Position numbers and translations under genes: made by a program
Part shown: positions 46,430-57,871 of the stretch, in pieces
How the letters are laid out: every line of letters starts with the position of its first letter
Position numbering within the stretch: position 1 is the first letter of the stretch
The notes under the pieces: generated by a model
Seen by the model: only the letters and a program-made list of their open reading frames with translations
The model's database searches: none
What the model was told of the DNA's origin: nothing
Origin: Sipunculus nudus
Lineage: Eukaryota; Annelida; Sipuncula; Golfingiida; Sipunculidae
DNA: 64,000 bases
Reading direction: 5' to 3'
Assembly: GCA_026874595.1 (NCBI GenBank)
Contig: CM049317.1
Location: forward strand, 39,022,401-39,086,400

Positions 46430-46700
46430 GCTGTCAGAGAGGTCACTCTGGCTGACTGTGGAGGTCACTCCGGCTGACTGTAGAGGTCATTCTGGATGAC
46501 TGAAGAGGTCATTCTGGCTGACTGTAGAGGTCATTCTGGCTGACCATAGAGGTCATTCTGGCTGACTGTAGAGGTCATTCTAGATGACTGAAGAGGTAAT
46601 TCTGGCTGACTGAAGAGGTCATACTGGATGACTGTAGAGGTCATCCTGGCTGACTGTAGAGGTCATACTTGCTGTCAGTGAGGTCACTCTGGCTGATTGT
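46430..46700. repeat. 24-bp minisatellite, about 11 copies
   Basis: The unit is GAGGTCATTCTGGCTGACTG plus TAGA, with variants GGATGACTGAAGA. It ends where a different 20-bp array begins. Confidence 0.92.
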
Positions 46701-46739
46701 AGAGCTAATCTTATGTGTCAGTAATAGAAAAGTACCTGT

Positions 46740-47190
46740 ACAGTAGGGTCCCCACCTGTAAGGAAGGGTACCCACCTACAGGTTATAGAATTTCTGCTTG
46801 CAAGGAAGGTTCCCACCTACAAGGGAGATTTCCTACCTGCAAGAGAGGGTTCCCACATAATAGAGTTCCCACCTGTGAGGGAGGGTTCCCATCTGCAAGG
46901 GAGAGTTCGCAACCGCAAGGCAGGGTTCCCATCTACAAGTAATAGAGTTCCCACCTAAGATGGAGAGTTCTTACCTGCAAGGGAGGGTTCCTGCCTGAAG
47001 GGGAACATTAAAACATTATAGATTGGGTTCATGCCTGAAGGGGAACATTCAAACATTATAGAAAGGGTTCCTTTCTGCAAGGGAGAGTTCCCATCTGAGA
47101 GGGAGGGTTCCTGCATGCAAGGGAGAATTCCCACCTGTGTAGGATTTTCAGGGAGAGTTCACACTAGTTAGGGAGGATTTCTGCCTACAA
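46740..47190. repeat. About 20-bp degenerate minisatellite
   Basis: The unit resembles CACCTGCAAGGGAGGGTTCC. Copies vary strongly in length and sequence, and a 41-bp block (GAACATTAAAACATTATAGA) is duplicated at about 47003 and 47044. Confidence 0.82.
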
Positions 47191-47985
47191 GGGACAGTTC
47201 CCTATCATGTGATGTGCATGAGTATATAACATTTAATTTTCCCAATTTGCCATTTATTTTCTGTTGCCATTGTATGTTCAGTATTCCTCTCATTAACTTT
47301 ACTGGTTTGTCGAAGATGATCAGATTTTCCTCTTGCATCACATATTAGGAATGGAATGAACCAATCATGGCTAGATATGCTTGTGTTTTGGTGAGATATT
47401 TATTATTTGAAGTAACTGTTATATATAATTGGTTTTGGGCTCATTGGCCTTCATTCTTCACCTTTTTGTCTTCAGCCCTGTACAATATAAAGCATTCCTT
47501 TATTTTTTTCAGTTCTGACATGGATCACTCTTTTAACTTCCAATTAGTGTAATCTTCATGAGTTTCAGGGTGTGTAGGAATATGTTAAATTATTTTATGC
47601 CATGTTAGCTGATGATGCACATTTTGTGTTTTATGTGTGAGACCATTTGATATAAAGTGTAAATTGACAGTTTGCAAGGTTTTGAATGGAGCTGATAACT
47701 GTCAGTATATTAGAGAAAAGAGATGTTTGTTGGCATGTTATGTAAAAAAAAGAGGACTGGTTCAGATTTAGGGCACTAGCCAGTATTTGTTTTCATCTAT
47801 TGCATTAATTAACACTGCATTAAAATCAGTTATGCAAATGTTTTACAAAAACATACAGTATGAGGCCTTACATAAGATATAAACACTGAGTTAAACATAC
47901 CCTGGTACATCACTCATCTATTCAGTTTGTCAGACTGTTTGTTTATATCTTAAATGCAAAACCTGATTCGTTAGACTCATTGTCA
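47191..47985. other. Unassigned sequence between arrays
   Basis: No gene recognised. Confidence 0.4.
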
Positions 47986-47989
47986 ATTA

Positions 47990-48460
47990 TATTTTAATTT
48001 GTTAGACTCATTGTGGATTAAACTTTGATTTGTTAGACTCATTGTGGATTAAACTTTGATTTGTTAGACTCATTGTGGATTAAACTTTGATTTGTTAGAC
48101 TCATTGTGGATTAAACTTTGATTTGTTAGACTCATTGTGGATTAAACTTTGATTTGTTAGACTCATTGTGGATTAAACTTTGATTTGTTAGACTCTTTGT
48201 TGATTAAACTTTGATTTGTTAGACTCATTGTGGATTAAACTTTGATTTGTTAGACTCATTGTGGATTAAACTTTGATTTGTTAGACTCATTGTGGATTAA
48301 ACTTTGATTTGTTAGACTCATTGTGGATTAAACTTTGATTTGTTAGACTCATTGTGGATTAAACTTTGATTTGTTAGACTCATTGTGGATTAAACTTTGA
48401 TTTGTTAGAATCATTGTGGATTAAACTTTGATTTGTTAGAATCATTGTGGATTATACTTA
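47990..48460. repeat. 31-bp minisatellite, about 15 near-identical copies
   Basis: The unit is TTTGATTTGTTAGACTCATT plus GTGGATTAAAC. Only a few substitutions are present (TCTTTGTTG in one unit, TTAGAATC in the last two). It has the same length as, but no similarity to, the 31-bp array at 43290-44655. Confidence 0.96.
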
Positions 48461-49140
48461 AGTTATCCTTTGTGTTGCACAGAGTTTTGCTGGTTTAAAT
48501 ATATTTTAGAGAATGATTAATAATTTGAATATACAGAAATGGACAAATATAATTTTTGAATATATGTATATACATATTTGTTTATATATTTATGTTTATT
48601 TACAGAAATAGACATGTACATTTTTAACCAAAAGTAACTGTACTATACTAATCAAGATACTCATATAACCATGCACTACATACATTATTAAGACAAACTT
48701 TGCTTAGATAATTGTCCTTATGGGGGATATTAAGTAACAGGCCAATATAACAGGAGAGCAGCAGGATTACTTACAAGTGTGATGATAACGTGACAGGATT
48801 CACTGTTCACTGTGCAAATGATTTTGTTTGCTTCTTTATGATCAATGTTCTGGTTACTGTATCTTAAAACCTGTCTTACTTTTATTTCTTACAACTGTAA
48901 AACATTGTGATGATGCAATTATTTATGACCACTATTAAACATTGTGATGACGCTATGAATGAACAGATGTGTTACAAAAAATAAATATCTTTTGTCTGCC
49001 CATTTTCATATTATTTTTTGATTTGCCAATAAAATGTTGATAGAGATGTTTTTTGCTCACTTTTTTGTCATGAAAAAAATATTTTATATTTAAAACACTT
49101 CAGAAGCTTTCAGCTTGCAGAATATGTCAGAAAAAGCTGT
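48461..49140. other. Unassigned AT-rich sequence
   Basis: Nothing recognised beyond A/T-rich runs and a duplicated ACATTGTGATGA word. Confidence 0.4.
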
Positions 49141-49141
49141 T

Positions 49142-50910
49142 ACAGTCCACTCTGGTTATATGTCCTTTTGTCAGTCATCACACTGGCCTGACAGTCCAGT
49201 CTGGTTAAATATCCATCTGCCCTCATCACACTGGCCTGACAGTCCACTCTGGTTATATATACATCTGCCATCATCACACTGGCCTGACAGTCCACTGGTT
49301 ATAATCCATCTGCCATCATCACACACACTGGCCTGACAGTCCACTCTGGTTATATATCCATCTGCCATCATCACACTGGCCTGACAGTCCACTCTGGTTA
49401 TATATCCATCTGCCCTCATCACACTGGCCTGACAGTCCACTGGTTATAATCCATCTGCCCTCATCACACTGGCCTGACAGTCCACTCTGGTTATATATCC
49501 ATCTGCCCTCATCACACTGGCCTGACAGTCCACTCTGGTTATATATCCATCTGCCCTCATCACACTTGCCTGACAGTCCACTCTGGTTATATATCCATCT
49601 GCCCTCATCACACTGGCCTGACAGTCCCCTCTGGTTATATATCCATCTGCCCTCATCACACTGGCCTGACAGTCCACTGGTTATAATCCATCTGCCCTCA
49701 TCACACTGGCCTGACAGTCCACTCTGGTTATATATCCATCTGCCCTCATCACACTGGCCTGACAGTCCACTGGTTATAATCCATCTGACCTCATCACACT
49801 GGCCTGACAGTCCACTCTGGTTATAATCCATCTGCCCTCATCACACTGGCCTGACAGTCCACTCTGGTTATATATACATCTGCCATCATCACACTTGCCT
49901 GACAGTCCACTCTGGTTATAATCCATCTGCCCTCATCACACTGGCCTGACAGTCCACTCTGGTTATATATCCATCTGCCCTCATCACACTGGCCTGACAG
50001 TCCACTGGTTATAATTCATCTGCCATCATCACACTGGCCTGACAGTCCACTGGTTATAATCCATCTGCCCTCATCACACTGGCCTGACAGTCCACTCTGG
50101 TTATATATCCATCTGCCCTCATCACACTGGCCTGACAGTCCACTCTGGTTATATATCCATCTGCCCTCATCACACTGGCCTGACAGTCCACTCTGGTTAT
50201 ATATCCATCTGCCCTCATCACACTGGCCTGACAATCCACTGGTTATAATCCATCTGCCATCATCACACTGGCCTGACAGTCCACTCTGGTTATATATCCA
50301 TCTGTCAGTCATCACACTGGCCTGACAGTCCACTCTGGTTATATATCCATCTGCCCTCATCACACTGGCCTGACAGTCCACTCTGGCTATATATATCCAT
50401 TTGCCATCATCACACTGGCCTGACAGTCCACTCTTGTTATATATCCATCTGCCATCATCACACTGGCCTGACAGTCCACTCTGGTTATATATCCATCTGC
50501 CATCATCACACTGGCCTGACAGTCCACTCTGGTTATATATCCATCTGCCATCATCACACACACTGGCCTGACAGTCCACTCTGGTTATATATCCATATGC
50601 CATCATCACACTGGCCTGACAGTCCACTTTGGTTATATATCCATTTGTCAGTCATCACACTGGCCTGACAGTCCACTCTGGTTATATATCCATCTGTCAG
50701 TCATCACACTGGCCTGACAGTCCACTCTTGTTATATATCCATCTGCCATCATCACACTGGCCTGACAGTCCACTCTGGTTATATATCCATCTGCCATCAT
50801 CACACTGGCCTGACAGTCCACTCTGGTTATATATACATCTTTTATCATCACACTGGCCTGACAGTCCACTCTGGTAATATATCCATCTGCCATCATCACA
50901 CTTGCCTGAA
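49142..50910. repeat. 48/45-bp minisatellite, about 37 copies
   Basis: The unit is CACTGGCCTGACAGTCCACT, CTGGTTATATATCCATCTGC and CCTCATCA (48 bp). A 45-bp form lacks three bases around CTCTGGTTATATAT. Both lengths are multiples of three, so long open frames (up to 203 codons, both strands) persist. I regard these as by-products because several frames and both strands are open at once and no splice or start context supports a gene. CCCTCATCA units dominate the left part, CCATCATCA units the right. Confidence 0.95.
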
Positions 50911-51127
50911 GCATCTCTCATTTTATCTATTACTTTTCCCATTTATTCGTAATTTATTTTCATTTTCAGATTTTTTACGGCCTAGCAATTATATTATTTA
51001 ATTTTCCACAGTTTATTACTTTCCCATTCATATGTCGAGGATATTAATGAATAGCTGTGTGATTTACTCAACAAAAAGATATCATCCTAATATTTCTTTA
51101 ATGACGGAAGGAGTCTTTAAATTTCCG

Positions 51128-51318
51128 TTATTGCACTCGCCTGGGTCATAAAACCAAGGAAATCCCCAATATTGCATTCGCCTGAGAGTGAGGCATGCAC
51201 GGCCTTAGAGCTCAGTCTGGGGTTGAATCGCACGTGAAAAATTTGACGGCTCCTCGGCCGATACTCGAACTCACGATCTGTGCTCTGCTGGGTCCGGTGC
51301 GCTATCTAGACCACAGGA
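51128..51318 (-). mobile_element. tRNA-derived SINE
   Basis: On the minus strand, TGTGGTCTAGATAGCGCACC is an A-box-like start. GACCCAGCAGAGCACAGATC follows as anticodon arm, then GTGAGTTCGAGTATCGGCC as B box. The non-tRNA body continues GGAGCCGTCAAATTTTTCAC, GTGCGATTCAACCCC, and ends around GGGGATTTCCTTGG. The tRNA head is about 75 nt. The family is not identified. Confidence 0.65.
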
Positions 51319-52127
51319 GTTGGTAAAAAGTTTAAAATACGAATTGAAAATTTTAATAATAATTTTACCACCAGTATACTTGTAAATGGTGACATTTTGC
51401 AAATCATAAATATAGATGCGCATTTTCACCATCGACATCAGTGTGTTATTTTCCAGTTAATATCCTTATTATGAAGACATAAACATTGAAGCCGGCAAGA
51501 CGTTAATATGCATACCCCCACCCCATAAAGCTTGACTACGTTGTGAAAAATCGTTTAAGAGAATTTTAGTTCAGGAAAAAAAACTAATATGTTATTGACA
51601 GGTGCCTCAAAATGTCCTTTTTACATTGCATATATTTAAAAAAATCCCCATATGGGATCCCCAATGTACCATTTGTTAGGGGTTAGCGACTCGCAGGTTC
51701 TCATCAAACTCGAGGCAGACGTAGTTTAATCAATACTTCGTAGCAGTACAGGTTTACACCCTGCACATACGCTAAACAGTAGGCCACTGGAGTCTAACTA
51801 CTCAAACAGGAGAAGAAATCACAGATATTCGAGCAGTACCGTACGCAGGTGTTTTAATGTTGCTCTTTCAGCTGAAGTAGTGTGATTTGAAGTTTTTATC
51901 TACGTTTTTGTACCAAATCTGGAAATGGGACGCCGCTCCGCCCCAGCCTGCGTTCATGGAAATTCTGTTTCCGCAACTTGCCAATCTGTTGGTCAAAATC
52001 TCAACTTTTTCCAAGGTCTTCAGCTTGTTCTTCTCAACTTTGTCGAGAAAGATATAGTTCGTGTTATTTGTAGCCCCTTTACAGTGTGACTTGTTTAAGT
52101 ATGAAGAAAATAGGACACTACCGATAG
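51319..52127. other. Unassigned sequence
   Basis: GC content is slightly higher than surroundings at 51660-51990. A minus-strand frame at 51868-52140 (90 codons) has no recognisable domain. The words at 51680-51800 resemble transposon non-coding sequence, but I cannot name it. Confidence 0.35.
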
Positions 52128-52197
52128 GGGGCATGAACACTTGGCCGTCAGAAATAGATGTCCGATGCTCTACCGACTGAGTTTATATGGCTCGGAA
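52128..52197 (-). repeat. tRNA-like relic
   Basis: The minus strand reads ACTCAGTCGGTAGAGCATCG, a strong tRNA D-arm/A-box, then GACATCTATTTCTGACGGCC and AAGTGTTCATGCCCC as a damaged T arm (B box would be GGTTCRANNCC). Either a decayed tRNA pseudogene or a SINE head. Not a functional tRNA. Confidence 0.55.
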
Positions 52198-52344
52198 TTC
52201 GTACATTTTAAGGCGGGTTGCTCAAAAAGCCTGCTATCTAAAATTTTGATCTCGGGGAAAGTGGGTTTTGTGTATGTATAGGGGTTGTGTGTGATTCTAT
52301 TACTATTTTCTACTGGTTCTTATCCCATTTTAATAAGTTGGTTT

Positions 52345-52383
52345 GGTCCTTAAAGGACCGTTTAGGGTAGTCCTAAAAGGACT
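52345..52383. repeat. Two tandem 6-bp stem / 3-nt loop hairpins
   Basis: GGTCCT-TAA-AGGACC (52345-52359) and AGTCCT-AAA-AGGACT (52369-52383). On the minus strand the second is flanked by CCAAAAC before and ACCCT after, reminiscent of metazoan histone mRNA stem-loops. The loop is three instead of four bases and no histone gene is upstream on that strand. Confidence 0.6.
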
Positions 52384-53253
52384 GTTTTGGGGGCTTGTCA
52401 GTCTCGTATGGGTTGTCCTGGTGTTGGTCTTGGGTAGGTGCTGTCAGTTGGAGGCGGGGATGTCCTCCCGCTATACTTATACTCTATAGACGCTCGAGTG
52501 AGGACCTGAACGAATCAGGGGCTACAAGGCTGATGCTGGCACGTTATCTGCCCCAGTCAGAGTAAATGTGTTCCTTGTTTTCACTTTAAATGGCTATTAT
52601 ACTCTCAACAATAAATATTACCTTGCCAGATAGCTCACCGAAACACTTAATCAGTGATGCTAAATGTGACGTAATCACGAATTATAGTTAACCCGTAATG
52701 TGAAAAACTTATACCATGTGGATTTTAATTTATCAACTGAAAAATGATTAATAATGGAAAATGAAATAATGGAAGGTATTTTGGCAATATGTAAATAAAG
52801 AGAAACAAAGGGGCCCACCTGATAATCATTTTAAGACGAGTTGTTCATCGACGTCTAAATCTGCTTCCAGGTCTGCCGCTTTGCCATCCCGTCGTCTTTC
52901 GTTGGTTCCATTCCTTTCGTTTGTAGGGAAACAATCTGATCTAGCATTTATCAGCGGTTTCCTAGATTGTTATGACCGGAAAAAGCATTCTACTTCCATT
53001 TTGCGAAGTACATCAATTTGGAAAGAGAATAACGGTCAGTTTAGCAAAACTTAGATTTGGAACTGGAATTAAACTTTGACAGATGTTCATGGCAACTTGT
53101 TAAAAAATCAGGTGCAAAGAAACTTGCTAATACTGAAGTTCTGGAAATCTTGTTCGAGTGCCTTGTCACTAGTCATTCATGGGTGACGAATTGGTTCCAT
53201 GGGCTATGCCATGACATGAGTTAAGTGAGCAGGGCTCCCTGAATATCAACTTT

Positions 53254-54597
53254 ATGGCAGATCACGTGGAGGGTTGTCCTTACACCACTGAAGGCAGGGC
53301 CACAAGCATGGAAGTCGAGGGAATGTCAAGACTATTTAGCCGCACGGTAAAAGAAACACACTGTAATATACATGGACCACCTATGTCGGCGATGGGGACA
53401 GCAAGGGACGTTTGGTGCTTGACGACCCGTACGATGGTAGTGAGATAAAGAAGAAAGAGTGCGTGGGACGTGTGCAGAAAAGAATGGGGACCCGTCTGCG
53501 AGGTCTATTTGACAAACACAATGCTAGGTATATTATAAAATTGCATATTAAAAATTGTAATCTAAATTGTGTTTTACATATTTTACATTAGATTATATTA
53601 CATCTTACATTAATATATTTATAGATTTATTTTATATTAAATACAATAATATTACAAGACAATATTAAGTATCATATAATAAAATATATAAATTCAACAT
53701 ATATACTATACAAATTTAATGTTTGTTATTCATTAACTATAAAATCGTATTAACATTATATTATATAGTACATATCTTAAACATTTTACATTAAATAGCA
53801 TTGTATTTTTAAAATACTTATATTTTTACATAAAATAAAAATTATATGATATAAAATTATACTACTTTATATTTTGATTTGTATTAAATATCATGTTATA
53901 CATTATATTCTATAAACATTATATGATATAACATTATATTACTTAATATTTCATATTTTTTAAAACATATGATATATGTATAACATTATATTAATTTATA
54001 TTTTATTTATATTATAAATTTTGTCCAACTGGTTCTGATAGCTTTTGTAGCTGGCAGAGGGACCAAGCGAATGATACCCGGGGATTACCGATACCGGGAT
54101 ACCCGAGAGGCAAAAGAGACGGTTCACATGAACGCGTTGCCACCAGCGATAACATTTCTCATGGAACCGACCTTCAGGGATCTGAATTCTGTGTCACTTC
54201 TGTCAGGCGGTGTGGGAGCCAACGATAAAAATTGGAGCGAAGCATTCCACCTCTTGATATTGTCAATGGGTGCAGAAGTACAAACACACAGTTTATCGGA
54301 GGCGTCGTTAGAAGTTTATTTGGCCACGTTAGTCTTCAACCAATACATATCACAAAATCACGGAGGCTGTTCTCTCTCTCTATCAGTGGACTGCAGTATT
54401 CGGTCACAGCGTCCCGCGCCTTCAGTGCAATGGACCACAAACGTATTTACCTCGCCAAGAGACAGGCAACACCAAGTGTCAAGGAAACACGAAAGGCGAA
54501 GAGATACGATACTGCGGAAGAAAACCCGCCGACATTCAAAAAGGCCGATGGAACGGTGTATGAGTCTGGGGCGTTCTATGAGACAACTATAATATGA
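53254..54597 (+). pseudogene. Mutator-like transposase, frameshifted relic
   Basis: Segments of a Mutator-like (MULE) transposase occur in order but in different frames. Frame 1 has CPYTTEGRAT and MEVEGMSRLFSRTVKE (53278-53355). Frame 3 has YVGDGDSKG (53382) and KKKECVGRVQKRMGTRLRGL (to about 53500). After an AT-rich stretch, frame 1 has FCPTGSDSFCSWQRDQAND (about 54019-54075), then frame 2 has ALPPAITFLMEPTFRDLNS with SEAFH (54137-54250). Frame 1 again covers the basic tail KRIYLAKRQA...GTVYESGAF, ending at a TGA at 54595. The GDGDSK motif, ECVGxVQKRMGTRL and the C-terminal basic tail are characteristic of this family. At least four frame changes make it non-functional. No terminal inverted repeats were identified. 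Confidence 0.8.
53531..54015. other. Extremely AT-rich interruption of the transposase relic
   Basis: About 485 bp of almost pure A/T with palindromic TATA/TTATA words, between the two halves of the Mutator-like relic. It begins at an AG|GTATAT sequence that could be a splice donor. About 60 residues expected between the flanking transposase blocks are missing, so it is either an intron plus deletion or an insertion that replaced coding sequence. Confidence 0.6.
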
Positions 54598-55126
54598 CTA
54601 CAGGGATTCACCTATATAGTAGTCCTAGGTCAGGCGGGTTAAATGTTTATGCTTGTTCATGTTCTGTATGTCTGTGTATAAAAGGCGTATGCGCGTAATG
54701 TTCTGGTGGAGTAGGTGTCCTGTAAAGGTTGGGAAAAATACTGGCCAGTTAAGGATAACACCCGGCCTTATGTAATAGACCATCTTTATGGCTTTGCAGC
54801 TACCACCGAAACAGTAGCCAGGTTCCGACGATCCTCTGTGATTATTAACGCAGGGGAAAACCTATGAAAGTGGTTAGTAGTATTAAGCGTTGTTTTGTAT
54901 TAGATGAATATGTTACATTTAATTATACTATTTATTTTTGTAATCATTAATTGTGCTCATTTGTCATGACAAAATTTACTGTAAAGAATGGTTGTAACTA
55001 ATGTAATCTTAATAAACTTCAATATTTGACAGTTCAGCACTGACATCAATGTTCAAATGATCCAAACAGATCATTGCACACTACATGTACCTGTACAGGA
55101 GTCATGGTGATTGCCATTCAATATAT
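54598..55126. other. Unassigned sequence downstream of the transposase relic
   Basis: No gene recognised. It may include the 3' non-coding part of the Mutator-like element. Confidence 0.35.
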
Positions 55127-55778
55127 TGTTACAACGTGTAACAGATTGAGAGAGAGACACAAGATTAGGTTGGTACCGTAGACACTTGACTTTATTCCAC
55201 TTGACATGTTGATACAGCGGTCCGAAGGGTGGTCTCTGTGCAGTGTGTGCCCCTCTCTTAAGGCACTGTTAAAGCAAGATACTGCTAAACAGTGTCCCTG
55301 TGGTTGAAAGATACAGTGCGAGTCTTTGATCTTCTCAAGCAGAGCACTGAGAAAACTGCAGACAAGTTAAAGTTTGAAGAGAGAGTTCATAGCAAAAGTT
55401 TGATACCTTCAGCAGCAGAGTGGACATTCTTGTTGTTAGGCTGTGATGCTGTAGACACCTGGCTTAATCTTCAGCCTGGGATTCGTCCAGTCGTAGTAAG
55501 CATTTTCTCCAGGTGGGTTGTCCACTGTGAAGGCAGAACAGGCAATTTCACCTGTGTTTGGTCCATTCTGGTTCTTCGGCTTCTTGGGGGTCTGTAGCTG
55601 GTAGAACAGGGAGGTATGGTACCCGGATTCTCCACCATTATGTTACAATGTGTGTAACACAGGATGAGAGAGAGAGACACAAGGCTACGTTGGTATCGTA
55701 GACACTTGACTTTATTCCATGTCAGTTGACATGTTGTTTCAGCAGAAGGGTGGTATCTGTGCAGTGTGCGCCTCTCTC
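55127..55778 (-). mobile_element. Internally deleted LTR-like element
   Basis: Two direct repeats of about 135 bp, 55127-55259 and 55641-55778, start TGTTACAA and share GTAACA, GAGAGAGACACAAG, TAGACACTTGACTTTATTCC and AAGGGTGGT. They are roughly 80% identical by eye. Just inside the right copy, on the minus strand, TGGTGGAGAATCCGGGTACC starts three bases from the repeat and resembles a tRNA primer-binding site. That would make the right copy the 5' LTR of a minus-strand element. Only about 380 bp separate the repeats, so all coding sequence is gone. No polypurine tract is certain. Confidence 0.4.
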
Positions 55779-56500
55779 CGACAGAATGGGCATGCATGCA
55801 CGATACATGAGTTTTGATACAGAGCTGTCACGTGACACCTGAGACATACATATCCAAATTTCTGCATTTCGTCACAAAAGCCAAACCTTATTGGATGACT
55901 TAAAGTAGGTTACAATTACATCAGAGTTATAAATGTACCTGAAAAGCTTTATCTGATTCGATTGGATGAAAGTTCTCTGGAAAATCCCAAGTCAGACTTG
56001 ACATACATCCAGCTATAGATGACCTGCAAGTCCTATTTACAGACTTATATAAACATGATTTGCTAATCTCATAATAGAAACCAATTTAGAGCTAATTCCT
56101 GAGAGTACATTTAGGCTAAATATACCATACATACCGAATTACCATTAGATACTCGGTCGTCTGGTAACCATTAATATTATTTGGCTCTGTCTGAATTTCA
56201 GGACTCTTACATCCATATTTTTTGATTGAAATGTTTGTCACTCCGTGAATTTTAAGTTTCAAGTTTAATTACCAATATTTAAGGTGACCACTTCATAACA
56301 ATTTTATACTATTCTCTGAATTCGGACAATATTTCATATTGTGTTAAAAATGAAATCACAAGTATTTTTGATTACCAAGGTTAAACAAATGTGATTATAT
56401 GTTCAGTCTGTCTAATAATACTTTGTATTTGATTTGATTTGTCATATTGGTTCAACAGGAACGTTGAATTAAGTTTCTGTACTTTTTGTTACAGGGTTTT
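55779..56500. other. Unassigned sequence
   Basis: No exon or element recognised. Confidence 0.4.
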
Positions 56501-56502
56501 TT

Positions 56503-57871
56503 AGCTCAGCTGACTGTAAGTCACCTGAGCTATAGCGGTCAACCTTTGTCCGTCGTTCGCCGTTCGTTAACATTCGTAACCATTAGGCCTAGAAACTTCT
56601 AACTATACATCCAGGGAAGTCCTTGGCAAATCTCCTTGGAAACCTGAAATTAAGTCATGGTGACCTATATTTTGTGACATACGAGCCGAAAACATGATTT
56701 TGAGGACACCCAGAGAGTCAGAGGGGCTCAAATTGTATACATTTAGTCTAGAAACCTCTAACATGAAATTTAGGGAGGTCTTAGGAAAATGTTTTTGGAA
56801 ACCTGAAATTAGGTTATATGACCTATATTCTGCGACCTATAGGAAAAAGATGTCATATGAGCACCCTGAATGTCAGATGGGCACAAATCGTATCTGTTTA
56901 CCCTAGAAACATTTGTACATCCAGGGAGGTCCCAGGCAAATCTCGTTTGAAACCTGAAATTAGGTCATGGTGACCTATATTTTGTGACCTACGGGCCAAA
57001 AACATGATCTTGAGCACAAAGAAAATCAGACGGGGCACAAATTGTATCTATTAGGTCTGGAATCTTCTAATGTAACATTCTGAGATGTCCTGGACATTAG
57101 GTCACGTTAGGATGTATATTTTACGACCTATAGGAAATATATGAATTAGCCCTAGAAACATCCAGGGAGCAACATCCAGGGAGCAACATCCATGGAGGTT
57201 ATAGGCAAATCTCTTTGGAAACCAGAAATTAGGTCATGGTGCACAGGCTATGTTCTATGCGCTATGAGCCAAAGAACTATGAATTTGAGCACCCAGACAG
57301 ACAAGGTACAAATTGTATAAATTTTCCTTTGAACCTTCTATTGAAAAGTCTGGGGAGGTTGTTGGCAAGTCTTCTTTGAATCCTGAAATTAAGTAACTTA
57401 ATTCTAATAATACATGTCAAATACAGTCAGATAAGGTACAAATTGTATCCCTAAACCCTAAAATCTTCCAACGCAACATCCAGGGAGATCTTGGCAAATC
57501 CCACTGGAAACCTGCAAGTGACAGGCCAAAAACATGATATTGGTAACTTAACCTCAGATTGGTACAAATTGTATGCATTAGGCCTAGGTACTGGGCAAAT
57601 TAGGTTATGGGCAAGAAACATGATTTCGCCCCCCCCCCCCCCCCCCCCGACAGACAGGGCATAAATTAAATCCATTTTCCTTGGAACCTTCTAATGTAAA
57701 ATCTAGGGGGGGGGGCCTTGGCAAGTCTCCTATGAATCCTAATTTTTTTTATTTTCCGTCCATTTTTCAACATAGTAACATTAGCCATAGGCTATTCTCA
57801 CAGACAATATATAACATTAATAAAAGAAATTAGCACCCAGTACAATTCAGCTGAGCGTCAGGGGCCACTTG
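56503..57871 (+). mobile_element. Family A repeat with about 155-bp internal modules
   Basis: The left hairpin AGCTCAGCTGACT, loop, AGTCACCTGAGCT starts after TTTTTT. AACCTGAAATTA, CATCCAGGGAGGTC and GGCACAAATTGTAT recur at roughly 150-160 bp steps, about eight diverged times. A C20 run lies at 57629-57648. The 3' end is TTCAGCTGAGCGTCAGGGGC, CACTTG then TTTTG. Non-coding. It is a different internal architecture from the 337-bp-module members, with the same ends. Confidence 0.8.
56962..56976. promoter_or_regulatory. Perfect IR3 nuclear-receptor palindrome in family A
   Basis: AGGTCATGGTGACCT. A one-mismatch sibling, AAGTCATGGTGACCT, lies one module earlier at 56652-56666, and another in a different copy at 63060-63074 (GGGTCACAGTGACCT). 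Confidence 0.6.

Noticed and set aside
54232-54597. 121-codon open frame starting at 54232 as an independent gene
   Set aside because: It begins at TTG, not ATG, and its tail is the C terminus of the Mutator-like transposase relic in one of several frames.
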